A stretch of 64,000 nucleotides of DNA from positions 969,501-1,033,500 of the forward strand of contig NZ_BAABWK010000001.1 of the NCBI RefSeq assembly GCF_040362765.1. The letters are read 5' to 3'. Shown piece by piece: positions 42,523 to 50,597 of this stretch; the first letter of the stretch is position 1, and every line of letters starts with the position of its first letter. The notes below the pieces were generated by a model, which did not search any database, was not told the DNA's origin, and was given only the letters and a program-made list of their open reading frames with translations. The DNA comes from Pyruvatibacter sp. HU-CL02332. GTDB taxonomy: Bacteria; Pseudomonadota; Alphaproteobacteria; CGMCC-115125. Made by a program: the position numbers and the translations under genes.

Positions 42523-43551
42523 CTACTCGGGTTTCAGCATCACCTTGCACTGGTCACTTGGCGTCCGCAGCGCTTCAAACGCGTCCGGGAACGCCTCAAA
42601 GCCCACCCGGTGCGTCACCAGATGGTCCACCTTCAGGCGGTCGCCGGCCATGAAGGACAGAACCGTGTCCCAGTCACGCGGCTCATAGCCCAGCACAAAC
42701 TGCACGCCGACTTCCTTCATGATCGCCATCATCGGCATCATCTGGTCCTGCTGCTGGCACACGCCCACAACAACCACACGGCCCTTGGGTTTCACAAAAT
42801 CGATGGCCTGCTGAATCATGCCGGGAATGCCCACCGCTTCAATCACCACGTCAGGCATCATGGCGCCGGTAAGCTCGGCAAACTGCTCAAGCACATTGCC
42901 CTTGGCATCAATGGTGCCCGTGGCGCCCACACTTTCAGCCAGGGCCCGGCGCTGGTCCGTCATCTCACTGACAATAACGTTCGCCGCGCCCATACGCTGT
43001 GCAAAGGCAATGCTCGCCAGACCAATCGGCCCCGCGCCCAGCACCAGCACATTGTCGCCCGAGCGCATCTCGGCCCGGTTGACCGCATGCAGGCCAACAG
43101 CCAGTGGCTCCACAAGCGCACCCATTTCGTAGGAGACCGCTTCCGGCAGCTTCTTGGTCTGGCTGACACCCACCCGCACATATTCCGCATAGGCACCGGG
43201 CACCACACCCAGCCCAATCGTCTGCACATCCGACCGCAGCCAGGGCTCGATGTCTTCCTGACCGGCCGGCGGGATCGGCGGCACGATGATCGGCAATGCT
43301 GTTACCCGGTCACCTTCTGCAAAGCGCCCGGCCACTTCGGTGCCAAGGCCAACCACCTCGCCAGAAAACTCGTGCCCCATCACCGTGTTGCCGGGCAGCA
43401 CAAACGGCCCGTGCTCGGTGCAGTGAAGGTCAGAGCCACAAATGCCGCAAGCGTGCACCTTCAAGACCAGCTCATGGGGTCCCGGGTCCGGCGATGCCAC
43501 CTCACCAATGGTCAGCGGCTTGCCTGCCTCGTGAAAAATGGCGGCTTTCAT
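42523..43551 (-). CDS. Zinc-type alcohol dehydrogenase (MDR family) lacking the structural-zinc cysteines
   Basis: A 342-residue medium-chain dehydrogenase. Catalytic zinc ligands are visible in HACGICGSDLHC (Cys near 37) and GHEFSG (His/Glu near 60). The Rossmann motif LGAGPIGLASIAFAQRMGA is near residue 170. The four-cysteine structural-zinc loop expected around residues 90-110 is absent and reads LPIIVPPIPPAGQEDIEPWL. The enzyme oxidises an alcohol or polyol with NAD(P). It is divergent from a TetR gene, with a palindromic operator candidate between them, so it is probably the regulated target. Confidence 0.85.
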   Translation of the reverse strand: MKAAIFHEAGKPLTIGEVASPDPGPHELVLKVHACGICGSDLHCTEHGPFVLPGNTVMGHEFSGEVVGLGTEVAGRFAEGDRVTALPIIVPPIPPAGQEDIEPWLRSDVQTIGLGVVPGAYAEYVRVGVSQTKKLPEAVSYEMGALVEPLAVGLHAVNRAEMRSGDNVLVLGAGPIGLASIAFAQRMGAANVIVSEMTDQRRALAESVGATGTIDAKGNVLEQFAELTGAMMPDVVIEAVGIPGMIQQAIDFVKPKGRVVVVGVCQQQDQMMPMMAIMKEVGVQFVLGYEPRDWDTVLSFMAGDRLKVDHLVTHRVGFEAFPDAFEALRTPSDQCKVMLKPE

Positions 43552-43639
43552 GGCTCAACTCCCTCTAACGCGTTTTCTTTTTGTCGTTTCTGCCCTTTTT
43601 GGGTCTACGACGACTTTGACTCAAAGCGCTGGAGAAAAC

Positions 43640-43653
43640 TAGACTGGAGTCTA
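43640..43653. promoter_or_regulatory. Candidate TetR operator palindrome
   Basis: TAGACTGGAGTCTA is a perfect inverted repeat (6-bp arms, 2-bp centre) in the ~110-base space between the alcohol dehydrogenase start (minus) and the TetR coding region (plus). The position fits autoregulation and control of the divergent gene. Confidence 0.45.
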
Positions 43654-43766
43654 TAAAACCAAAAACGCAGGGACCCGGCGCCATCTCCACACCATCCACC
43701 ATAAAATCCGGCGACAAGCGCACCCAGCGCAAGGCCCGCACCCGGCGTCATATCTTTGATGCAGCC

Positions 43767-44309
43767 ATGCAGCTTTTTGCCCAGCGCAGCTTCGACGCCG
43801 TGCGCATCGAGGAAATCTGCGACGCCGCCGGTATCGCCAAGGCGACATTCTTTCTGCACTTCGCCAGCAAGGCGGCGCTGATAGAGCAGTTCAACGCGCA
43901 GCTGGTAGATCGCCTGCAAAGCGACCTTGCCGCCGCCCCTGACACTGCCAACAGCGCCGAGCAGCGCCTGCGCCTCTTCGTGCGTCTGCTGGTGGATGAG
44001 TACGAGGCCAATGCCGGTGTCATGCGCCAGATGGCCCGCGAATTCGTCAACCAGACGGATCTGGTGTCAGCCGCTGAAAGCGCCAACCGCGAAGTGGTCG
44101 ATGTGGTTGAAAGCATCATCGCTGACGGGCAGGCATCCGGCGAGTTTGCCGCCATCAACGACCCGTCTCTGGCCGCCACCGCTCTTATTTCCACCTGGGG
44201 GGCATTCACCGTTCGCTGGTCAGGCCCCGGCACCCAGGTCGATATCGCCAAACTGCATGATGATCTCTTGAACCTGATACTCGGCGGCCTCAGGCCCCGC
44301 ACCCAATAA
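43767..44309 (+). CDS. TetR family transcriptional regulator (N-terminus uncertain)
   Basis: A repressor of at least 180 residues. The helix-turn-helix is EEICDAAGIAKATFFLHFASKAALIEQF. The first ATG at 43767 falls inside helix 1; the frame continues upstream with KSGDKRTQRKARTRRHIFDAA, which clearly belongs to the TetR fold, but no ATG, GTG or TTG occurs before the stop at 43617. The true start may be a rare codon such as ATC at 43683 (AGGGA nine bases upstream) or CTG at 43644. The C-terminal ligand domain is ordinary. It probably controls the divergent dehydrogenase and the downstream oxidoreductase. Confidence 0.75.
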   Translation: MQLFAQRSFDAVRIEEICDAAGIAKATFFLHFASKAALIEQFNAQLVDRLQSDLAAAPDTANSAEQRLRLFVRLLVDEYEANAGVMRQMAREFVNQTDLVSAAESANREVVDVVESIIADGQASGEFAAINDPSLAATALISTWGAFTVRWSGPGTQVDIAKLHDDLLNLILGGLRPRTQ

Positions 44310-44342
44310 GAAACCAAAAAACCGCATACGGAGGAAACAACC

Positions 44343-45518
44343 ATGGCCCGCAAACGCAACGGCATTTTTCTAGCGCCCTTCCATCCCCTGGATGAAAGCC
44401 CGACCCTGTGCATTCAGCGCGACATGGAGCTGATCGAACACCTTGATCGCATCGGCTATGACGAAGCCTGGATCGGCGAGCATCACTCCGCCGGCTACGA
44501 AATCATTGCCTCGCCAGAAGTGTTCATTGCGGGCGTTGCCGAGCGCACCAGCCGCATCAAGCTGGGCACCGGTGTTGTCTCCCTGCCCTATCACCACCCC
44601 CTGACCACCGCCAACCGCATCATCCAACTCGACCATCAGACCAAGGGCCGCATCATGTTTGGCGCAGGGCCAGGCCTGCTGCCGTCAGACGCCATGATGC
44701 TGGGCATTGAAGTGGCCAAGCAGCGGCCGCGCATGGTGGAAGCTCTCGACGTGATCATGCGCCTCTTCAATGGCGAGACGGTCACTGAGGAAACCGAATG
44801 GTACAAGCTTGAAAAAGCCCGCCTGCAGCTGACGCCCTACTCCGACCCGCATCCTGAAGTCGCTGTCGCAAGTTCCGTGACACCATCCGGCGGCAAGCTC
44901 GCCGGTAAATACGGCCTGGGCATGCTGTGCGTCGCTGCCACCAATGAAGGCGGCTATGACGCCCTGGGCATCAACTGGCAGGTGGCTCAGGAAGTCGCCA
45001 AGGAACATGGCCGCACCATGGACCCGGACTGCATGCGTCTCGTGGGCCCGATCCACATCGCTGAAACAAAAGAAAAGGCGATGGAGAACGTGAAGTTCGG
45101 CTTCCACAAATGGTCCAACTACTTCAACTCCATCAACCCCATGGCCGCCCCCAACGCCGACAAGAACAAGGACCCACTGGACGCCATGATTGAAAGCGGC
45201 CAGGGCATTGTCGGCACACCGGAAGATGCCATCGCACAGATCAAGCGCCTTGAAGAAAAGATGCCGGGCTTTGGCTGCTTCCTGCAGCTGGCGCACAACT
45301 GGGCTGACTTCGACAACACCAAGAAGTCCTACGAGCTGTGGCAGCGTCACGTGACGCCGGAAATCGAAAAGATGAATGACGCCCGCCGCGAAAGCTTCGG
45401 CTGGGCCACCGACAACGCCGAAGAGTTCATCGGCCAGGCCATGTCAGCTGCCATGACCACCATCCAGCAGCACTACGAAGACGAAGAGAAAAAGAAGTCT
45501 CAGACTGCCGCTGAATAA
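44343..45518 (+). CDS. LLM-class flavin-dependent oxidoreductase (luciferase-like)
   Basis: A 391-residue TIM-barrel flavoprotein using reduced FMN (or F420). The start ARKRNGIFLAPFHPLDESPT, the substrate-site text IGEHHSAGYEIIASPEVFIA and GAGPGLLPSDAMMLG are typical of the limonene-1,2-monooxygenase-like and alkanal-monooxygenase-like branch. It would insert oxygen into a terpene, ketone or alkane-type substrate, needing a separate flavin reductase not seen here. It is 33 bases after the TetR gene in the same direction and ends at a strong terminator. Confidence 0.85.
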   Translation: MARKRNGIFLAPFHPLDESPTLCIQRDMELIEHLDRIGYDEAWIGEHHSAGYEIIASPEVFIAGVAERTSRIKLGTGVVSLPYHHPLTTANRIIQLDHQTKGRIMFGAGPGLLPSDAMMLGIEVAKQRPRMVEALDVIMRLFNGETVTEETEWYKLEKARLQLTPYSDPHPEVAVASSVTPSGGKLAGKYGLGMLCVAATNEGGYDALGINWQVAQEVAKEHGRTMDPDCMRLVGPIHIAETKEKAMENVKFGFHKWSNYFNSINPMAAPNADKNKDPLDAMIESGQGIVGTPEDAIAQIKRLEEKMPGFGCFLQLAHNWADFDNTKKSYELWQRHVTPEIEKMNDARRESFGWATDNAEEFIGQAMSAAMTTIQQHYEDEEKKKSQTAAE

Positions 45519-45540
45519 ATTCCAGACGGCTGCGACAAAC

Positions 45541-45572
45541 AAAAGGGCGGCAGTTTTCACTGCCGCCCTTTT
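45541..45572. terminator. Bidirectional terminator between convergent genes
   Basis: A perfect 14-bp stem AAAAGGGCGGCAGT / ACTGCCGCCCTTTT with a TTTC loop. T-tracts occur on both strands, so it serves the luciferase-like gene (plus) and the acyl-CoA synthetase gene (minus). Confidence 0.9.
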
Positions 45573-45593
45573 CTCATGTCTGCCTGCTGCTGA

Positions 45594-47390
45594 CTACAGC
45601 TTCAGCGAGCCGGTCTGGATTTCGTCGTAGAGCGCCTTGGTCAGCTGCACATACTTCTTCTCGCGTCCATCAAAGAAGAAGATCGGATCCTCGATCATAT
45701 CGGGATCAAACCCTTCCTTCACAAGGTCAACCTTGCGGTGCTTGAACGTGCCGGTGATCTCCACCTCTGGCTGCAGCCGCACAAAGACAGGCTGCGAATA
45801 GGCGGGAAGGTTGGCATCGAGATGCGCCTTGAACTTGTCCCAGTTCAGTTCGCCCGCAACCACCATGGACACCATGCCCGCACGGCCATCCATGCCGTTG
45901 ATGGCCATGCCATACACATTGGCTTCGGAAATACCCGGGAACACGGAAATGGCTTCCGCCACTTCGGATGTCGCCACGTTTTCACCCTTCCAGCGGAACG
46001 TGTCGCCGATCCGGTCCATGAAGTAGAAGTAGCCCTTCTTGTCCTGCTTCAGCAGGTCACCGGAGCGGAACCACTTGTCGCCCTTCTCGAACACGTCGCG
46101 CAGGATTTTCTTTTCTGTCGCCTTGGCATCCGCATAACCGTCAAACCGGCCCGTTGGCTTGGACGGGTCATCAACGATCTTGCCGATCGCCTCGCCCACT
46201 TCGCCGGGCTGACAGGCAACACACAGGCCATCGGCGCCGCGCACAGGCTCTTCGTTTTCAACGTCGAACTTCACAATTTCCACATTGAAGGTCTTCTTGG
46301 CGTAGCCAGGAATACGACCAACGGAGCCAACCGTGCCGTCATAGTTCATGAGTGCGATGTTGCCTTCCGTCGCACCATAGAACTCTGTGATGTGCGGGAT
46401 CTTGAACCGCTTCTGGAACGGCTCCCAGATTTCCGGACGCAGGCCATTGCCCACCGCCATGCGAACCTTGTGCTTGTTTTCGCCTGGCTTTTCTTCCGAG
46501 TTCAGCAGATAGCGGCACAGCTCGCCGATATACTGGATCAGTGTCGCATCATACTTGGCGCAATCAGACCAGAACTGGCTGGCAGAGAATTTGCGCTTCA
46601 CGATGACCGAACCACCAACGGTAAGCGTCGTGCCCACGGCACATACACCACCAGCAGAGTGATAGAGCGGCAGGACCACATACATGCGGTCTTTTTCAGT
46701 CGCATTGGCCGCAGCCGAGAAGCCGCCCGCCATGGTCTGCAACCGGAAATGCGTGATCTTCGCAGCTTTCGGCAGACCGGTCGTGCCGGACGTGTAGATG
46801 TAAAGCGCGTTGTCTTCCTGCTTCAGGTCCTTGCGGGTATCCGCTGGAAGCGGTTCGGCAGAATAAAGATCAAGCGCAGAGCTCAGATCTTCAGCACCCT
46901 GAACAGAGCCGCCTTCGATCCACGGCTTGATGTCGCGGTCAAAATGCTCTTTGGCGCCAAAGAAATTGTCCGCCAGCGATGATTCAACAATGCAGTGGTC
47001 AGCGCCTGAGATGTTCAGGCAGTGACCAAGCCCCATGCCCGTGAGGTTGGTATTGATGAGGGCAGCTGTTGCGCCCATTTTCACGATACCAAGCCAGGCC
47101 ACGATGTATTCGGGCTTGTTTTCCATGAGCAGCGCCACGGCGTCGCCCTTACGGGCACCGGAGGCCAGCGCCCAGCGTGCATAGCGGTTGGCGCGCTCAT
47201 CAAGCTCGCGATAGGTCATCGTGCTGCCGTCTTCGCCATAAATGGCGACATTGTTCGGCTTTGTGGCAGCGATGTTTTCGATGATATCTGCCCAGGTGCG
47301 CGTCGGGTTCTTCTGAATGTCCTTCAGACGGCCGAGCGTGCGCACGGCGCTACGCAGATAGGTGACTTCTTTTCCAATTCGATTTAGCAC
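45594..47390 (-). CDS. Long-chain acyl-CoA synthetase (FATP/FadD6-like)
   Basis: A 598-residue ANL ligase of the fatty-acid transport-protein branch. The A3 motif is LYIYTSGTTGLPKAAKITH, A5 is EFYGATEGNI, A7/A8 is GDLLKQDKKGYFYFMDRIGDTFRWKGENV, and the C-terminal HRKVDLVKEGFDP is typical of FATP/very-long-chain synthetases. It activates exogenous long-chain or steroid-side-chain acids. The GTG at 47390 (VLNRIGKEV) is chosen because GGAGGA lies five bases before it; an upstream in-frame start would add 24 residues. It is divergent from the TusA gene. Confidence 0.88.
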   Translation of the reverse strand: MLNRIGKEVTYLRSAVRTLGRLKDIQKNPTRTWADIIENIAATKPNNVAIYGEDGSTMTYRELDERANRYARWALASGARKGDAVALLMENKPEYIVAWLGIVKMGATAALINTNLTGMGLGHCLNISGADHCIVESSLADNFFGAKEHFDRDIKPWIEGGSVQGAEDLSSALDLYSAEPLPADTRKDLKQEDNALYIYTSGTTGLPKAAKITHFRLQTMAGGFSAAANATEKDRMYVVLPLYHSAGGVCAVGTTLTVGGSVIVKRKFSASQFWSDCAKYDATLIQYIGELCRYLLNSEEKPGENKHKVRMAVGNGLRPEIWEPFQKRFKIPHITEFYGATEGNIALMNYDGTVGSVGRIPGYAKKTFNVEIVKFDVENEEPVRGADGLCVACQPGEVGEAIGKIVDDPSKPTGRFDGYADAKATEKKILRDVFEKGDKWFRSGDLLKQDKKGYFYFMDRIGDTFRWKGENVATSEVAEAISVFPGISEANVYGMAINGMDGRAGMVSMVVAGELNWDKFKAHLDANLPAYSQPVFVRLQPEVEITGTFKHRKVDLVKEGFDPDMIEDPIFFFDGREKKYVQLTKALYDEIQTGSLKL

Positions 47391-47500
47391 GAGTGTCCTC
47401 CCAAGACGTTGCCTGCGATATAGAGGCTTCACCGTTTTCTGGTCAAGCAGAACCGGACGCAATCAGCGCAAAAGACGTAGAGACTGTAAGGGTTTAAGCC

Positions 47501-47749
47501 GTGACCAAAGCTGCACCGGGTGAAATTGATGCGATCGGCCTGCTTTGCCCCCTGCCGGTGCTGAAGCTGCAAAAGGCCCTGCGCGCCTTGAAGCCCGGCC
47601 AACAGGTAACCTTGCTGGCCACAGACCCCGCCTCGCGCATCGACGTGCCGCATTTTTGTGCCCAATCGGGACACCGGGTCATTGAGACGAGCCAGGACAA
47701 CGAAACGCTGATCTATCTGGTGGAATGCGGCAAGCCATCCAAAGGCTGA
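47501..47749 (+). CDS. TusA family sulfurtransferase
   Basis: An 82-residue sulfur-carrier protein with the family motif DAIGLLCPLPVLKLQKAL; Cys16 would carry the persulfide. It delivers sulfur to tRNA 2-thiouridine, molybdopterin or other acceptors. The start is GTG. A second cysteine in VPHFCAQSGH follows the usual hydrophobic strand. It stands alone between an acyl-CoA synthetase and a GNAT gene. Confidence 0.88.
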   Translation: MTKAAPGEIDAIGLLCPLPVLKLQKALRALKPGQQVTLLATDPASRIDVPHFCAQSGHRVIETSQDNETLIYLVECGKPSKG

Positions 47750-47767
47750 AACCGCCCGAGATGGGGC

Positions 47768-48403
47768 CTACCGGCGTCCCGCCAGCCATTCATCCGCCAG
47801 CAGCGCGTACATCAGGACATTGTGCCACTCGCCTTCAATGCGTTCAGCCCGCAGCAATGTGCCTTCGTGGCGCATCCCCAGCCGCTCCAGCAGCCGCCTG
47901 GAGGCCTTGTTGCTTTCAAGGCAGCGCGCCCACACCCGGTTGAGCGGCCAGTGCTCAAAAATGTGCGCGGTCAAGGCGTCCACCGCTTCAAACGCAAAAC
48001 CACCGCCCCAGTAATCTGAATGCAGCACATAGCCGATTTCAGCATTGCCAAGCCGAATGTCATCAAGATGAATGGACACAGCCCCAATGGCTTTGCCGCC
48101 CGGCAGGCCCAGCGCCAGATCGTATCGCAGGCGCGGGTTTGCCCCCTGCTGGGTCATGAACTCCGCCAGCGTGGCGCGGGACTGTTCCACCGAGTTGGGG
48201 CCCCACAGCAGATGCTTGGTAACCTCCCGGCGCTCTGAATAGGCATGCAGGGCGCCCAGATCTCCGGGCACAAAATCACGAATGACCAGCCGCCGGCTGC
48301 GCATGGGCAGCGCCAGCGTGGGGTAGATCTGCGATTGCCCGGCTGATTCCTGTTCACTGGGAGCAGAAGACGCAGGCGCAGGTGTGGCGGCAGAAGAACT
48401 CAT
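47768..48403 (-). CDS. GNAT N-acetyltransferase (RimJ/RimL-like)
   Basis: A 211-residue acetyltransferase. The N-terminal ~35 residues are Ala/Ser/Pro-rich and likely disordered. The GNAT core shows RRLVIRDFVPGDLGALHAY, the acetyl-CoA-adjacent strand AEIGYVLHSDYWGGGFAFEAVDAL and NRVWARCLESNKASRRLLERLGM, closest to the RimJ/RimL-type group acting on protein or peptide amines. The ATG at 48403 begins MSSSAATPAP; a longer frame to 48544 is not supported. Confidence 0.82.
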   Translation of the reverse strand: MSSSAATPAPASSAPSEQESAGQSQIYPTLALPMRSRRLVIRDFVPGDLGALHAYSERREVTKHLLWGPNSVEQSRATLAEFMTQQGANPRLRYDLALGLPGGKAIGAVSIHLDDIRLGNAEIGYVLHSDYWGGGFAFEAVDALTAHIFEHWPLNRVWARCLESNKASRRLLERLGMRHEGTLLRAERIEGEWHNVLMYALLADEWLAGRR

Positions 48404-48587
48404 GAAGCTGGTCAGATCCCCTTGGAATAGGCTGACGACGCTACCCGTTTGGCGCCAAACTTGCCAATGACCGTCCCACGCAGGCATAACCCGCCTAGGC
48501 GCTGCGTGCGGGGGCAAGCCACCAAAGCCCGACCCACAAGGCATTCAGGAGATTGGCCAGCATGGCCAGATCAGGACCAGGGCAGAT

Positions 48588-49247
48588 ATGGCCAGCGAGA
48601 CAAAGACACAGGCAGCCCCCCGGCGGGTCAGACGTACGGGTGAAGAAGCCCGCCGACTGATTCTCGACGCGGCTGAGAAGCGTCTGGCCTCCAACGGCCC
48701 TGAAGGCATCCGTCTGCAGGATATTGCCAAGGATGTGGGTATTTCCCACCCGGCCATCCTGCACCACTTCCAAAGCCGCGAAGGTCTGGTGGCAGCGCTG
48801 GTGGAGCGCACCATGCGCCATCTGCGCGAGGCATTGTTCGGGGTGATTGAAAAAGGCCAGTCCGGCCCGGTGGATACCGGCGCCATGATGGACGAGGTCT
48901 TTGCCACCCTGTCAGACAAGGGCCATGCCCGCCTGCTGGCGTGGCTGACCCTGACGGGTCGCGTCGAGCCTGAGCCTGACGGCGCTGAAAAGGGTAGAGG
49001 CACCCAGATGCTCAGTGAGCTGACAGACCTCATTCATGAAGCCAGCGTCAAGCAGGCGGAAGCTGCAGGACGCCCGGGCCCTCAGATAGAAGAGACGCGG
49101 TTCTATATGCTGCTGGCGGCCATCACTGCCTTTGGCGAGGCCATCGTCGGCAAGCAGATGTATGCTGCCGCAGGTCTGGGTGACGACCCCAAGGCCGCCA
49201 CCCAGTTTCGCGAACGTCTGAAGACGCTGCTTAATCCCGGCTACTAG
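48588..49247 (+). CDS. TetR family transcriptional regulator
   Basis: A 219-residue regulator. The N-terminal domain has ARRLILDAAEKRLASNGPEGI and the helix-turn-helix LQDIAKDVGISHPAILHHFQSREGLV. The C-terminal ligand domain is helical (TRFYMLLAAITAFGEAIVG). No ribosome site stands out before the ATG. Neighbours are a divergent GNAT gene and a convergent DoxX-like gene 11 bases away, so its target is not obvious. Confidence 0.85.
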   Translation: MASETKTQAAPRRVRRTGEEARRLILDAAEKRLASNGPEGIRLQDIAKDVGISHPAILHHFQSREGLVAALVERTMRHLREALFGVIEKGQSGPVDTGAMMDEVFATLSDKGHARLLAWLTLTGRVEPEPDGAEKGRGTQMLSELTDLIHEASVKQAEAAGRPGPQIEETRFYMLLAAITAFGEAIVGKQMYAAAGLGDDPKAATQFRERLKTLLNPGY

Positions 49248-49258
49248 GTCTTGCTCGC

Positions 49259-49675
49259 CTAGCGGCCCCTGATTGCATCAAGCGACAACGTGTCTTGATC
49301 GCGGAACGCAAACATCACCAATGTGCCGAAGAAGACGATCAGCGACGGGAAGAACAGGATCTGCACATTGTCCTGACCGAAGATCAGCCCCAGCGGATCG
49401 ATCAGCGACGGCCACACGGCAGCAGCCCCAAGCCCCAGCACAATGACCATGGCCGGAAAGGCCAGCGCCCGGAACAACCCCAGAATGACCAGCAGGCCCA
49501 ACAGCGCCTGAGCAATCCCCAGCACCAGAATGAGCGTCTCACCGCTCAGCATCCCGCCGTAATATTTGTCGGACACACCAATGGCGGCCTCTGGCGCGCC
49601 CAGCTTTACCATCGCCCAGATCAGAATGAGCAGGCCAAGGCCCACGCGCAGCAGCAGCAGACTTATCGATTTCAT
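49259..49675 (-). CDS. DoxX-like small membrane protein
   Basis: A 138-residue inner-membrane protein with four hydrophobic helices (LLLLRVGLGLLILIWAMVKL, ETLILVLGIAQALLGLLVIL, ALAFPAMVIVLGLGAAAVW, ILFFPSLIVFFGTLVMFAF). Arg in the first helix and the general spacing fit DoxX/SURF4-type proteins, whose function is poorly known. The assignment rests on topology more than motif. Monocistronic. Confidence 0.6.
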   Translation of the reverse strand: MKSISLLLLRVGLGLLILIWAMVKLGAPEAAIGVSDKYYGGMLSGETLILVLGIAQALLGLLVILGLFRALAFPAMVIVLGLGAAAVWPSLIDPLGLIFGQDNVQILFFPSLIVFFGTLVMFAFRDQDTLSLDAIRGR

Positions 49676-49917
49676 GGATTTATCCCCTTCGGTATCTCAG
49701 CCGATTGATCGACCGTTTTTGTTTTCAAATGCGTGTCGCCGGGAAATGGATGCGCCCCTGGTGGTCTTGCAAGTCACGTTTTGCGGAACTCGTGTGATTT
49801 GAACACGAAGCAGTCTCCCCGAACGGCTTTCAATCTGCCGCCCATTCCCTATAGTGCGCCGCAATATGGCTGGATGTTCCCGCCTGACGCACACACCCTA
49901 CCCGGACCTGCACCTTC

Positions 49918-50592
49918 ATGGCCATCGATCGCACAGCGGACAATCTGTCGACCTTCGGCAAGCGTTTTCGCACCTATATGAACATGATCTTTGTAGATCA
50001 TGGGTTCGTCCGGCTGTTGATTGCCAAGGCATCGCCTATCACCCAGCGCGCCTGGCGCTCCGGCCAGCCCTGGCCCTACCAGGTGAAGCAGGCAAAAGAG
50101 CGCGGCATCAGAACCATTCTCAATCTGCGCGGTGCCCGCGACTGCGGCTCCTATGTGCTGGAGCGCGAAGCGTGTGAGAAATACGGCATCACCCTGATTG
50201 ATATGCCGCTAGATAGCCGCGGCGCGCCGCAGGTGGATCGCCTCAACCGGGCGCAGGAAATCTTCAGCACCATCGAGTATCCGGTCCTCATGCACTGCAA
50301 GTCAGGCGCAGATCGGGCCGGCATCGGCTCGGCGCTCTACCAGATGCTGAAGGAAGGCCAGACCGTGACCCAGGCCAAGAGCCAGCTTTCGCTGCGCTAT
50401 GGCCATGTCCGCCAGGCCAAGACCGGCGTGCTGGATGCTTTTCTGGAAGAATACGAAGCGCGCAACGCCCGTGAGCCCATCGACTTCATGACATGGGTGA
50501 ACACGGAATATGACCGCGAAGGTCTCAACGGAAAATTCCAGCACATGAAGTCGATGGATATCCTCGTCGACTTCATCCTCCGCCGCGAGTAG
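49918..50592 (+). CDS. Dual-specificity/tyrosine phosphatase family protein
   Basis: A 224-residue phosphatase with the CX5R active-site loop HCKSGADRAG near residue 130 and an upstream Asp in LIDMPLDSRG that may be the general acid. Upstream text RTILNLRGARD is shared with the bacterial DSP/PTEN-like group (DUF442-type). It might dephosphorylate phosphotyrosine or a phospholipid headgroup. Its stop lies five bases from the convergent stop of the exporter gene. No regulatory signals are evident. Confidence 0.8.
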   Translation: MAIDRTADNLSTFGKRFRTYMNMIFVDHGFVRLLIAKASPITQRAWRSGQPWPYQVKQAKERGIRTILNLRGARDCGSYVLEREACEKYGITLIDMPLDSRGAPQVDRLNRAQEIFSTIEYPVLMHCKSGADRAGIGSALYQMLKEGQTVTQAKSQLSLRYGHVRQAKTGVLDAFLEEYEARNAREPIDFMTWVNTEYDREGLNGKFQHMKSMDILVDFILRRE

Positions 50593-50597
50593 CCCAG

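Noticed and set aside
45738-46982. A 414-codon plus-strand frame inside the acyl-CoA synthetase gene
   Set aside because: It is antisense to a clear ANL ligase with all motifs; a codon-bias artefact.
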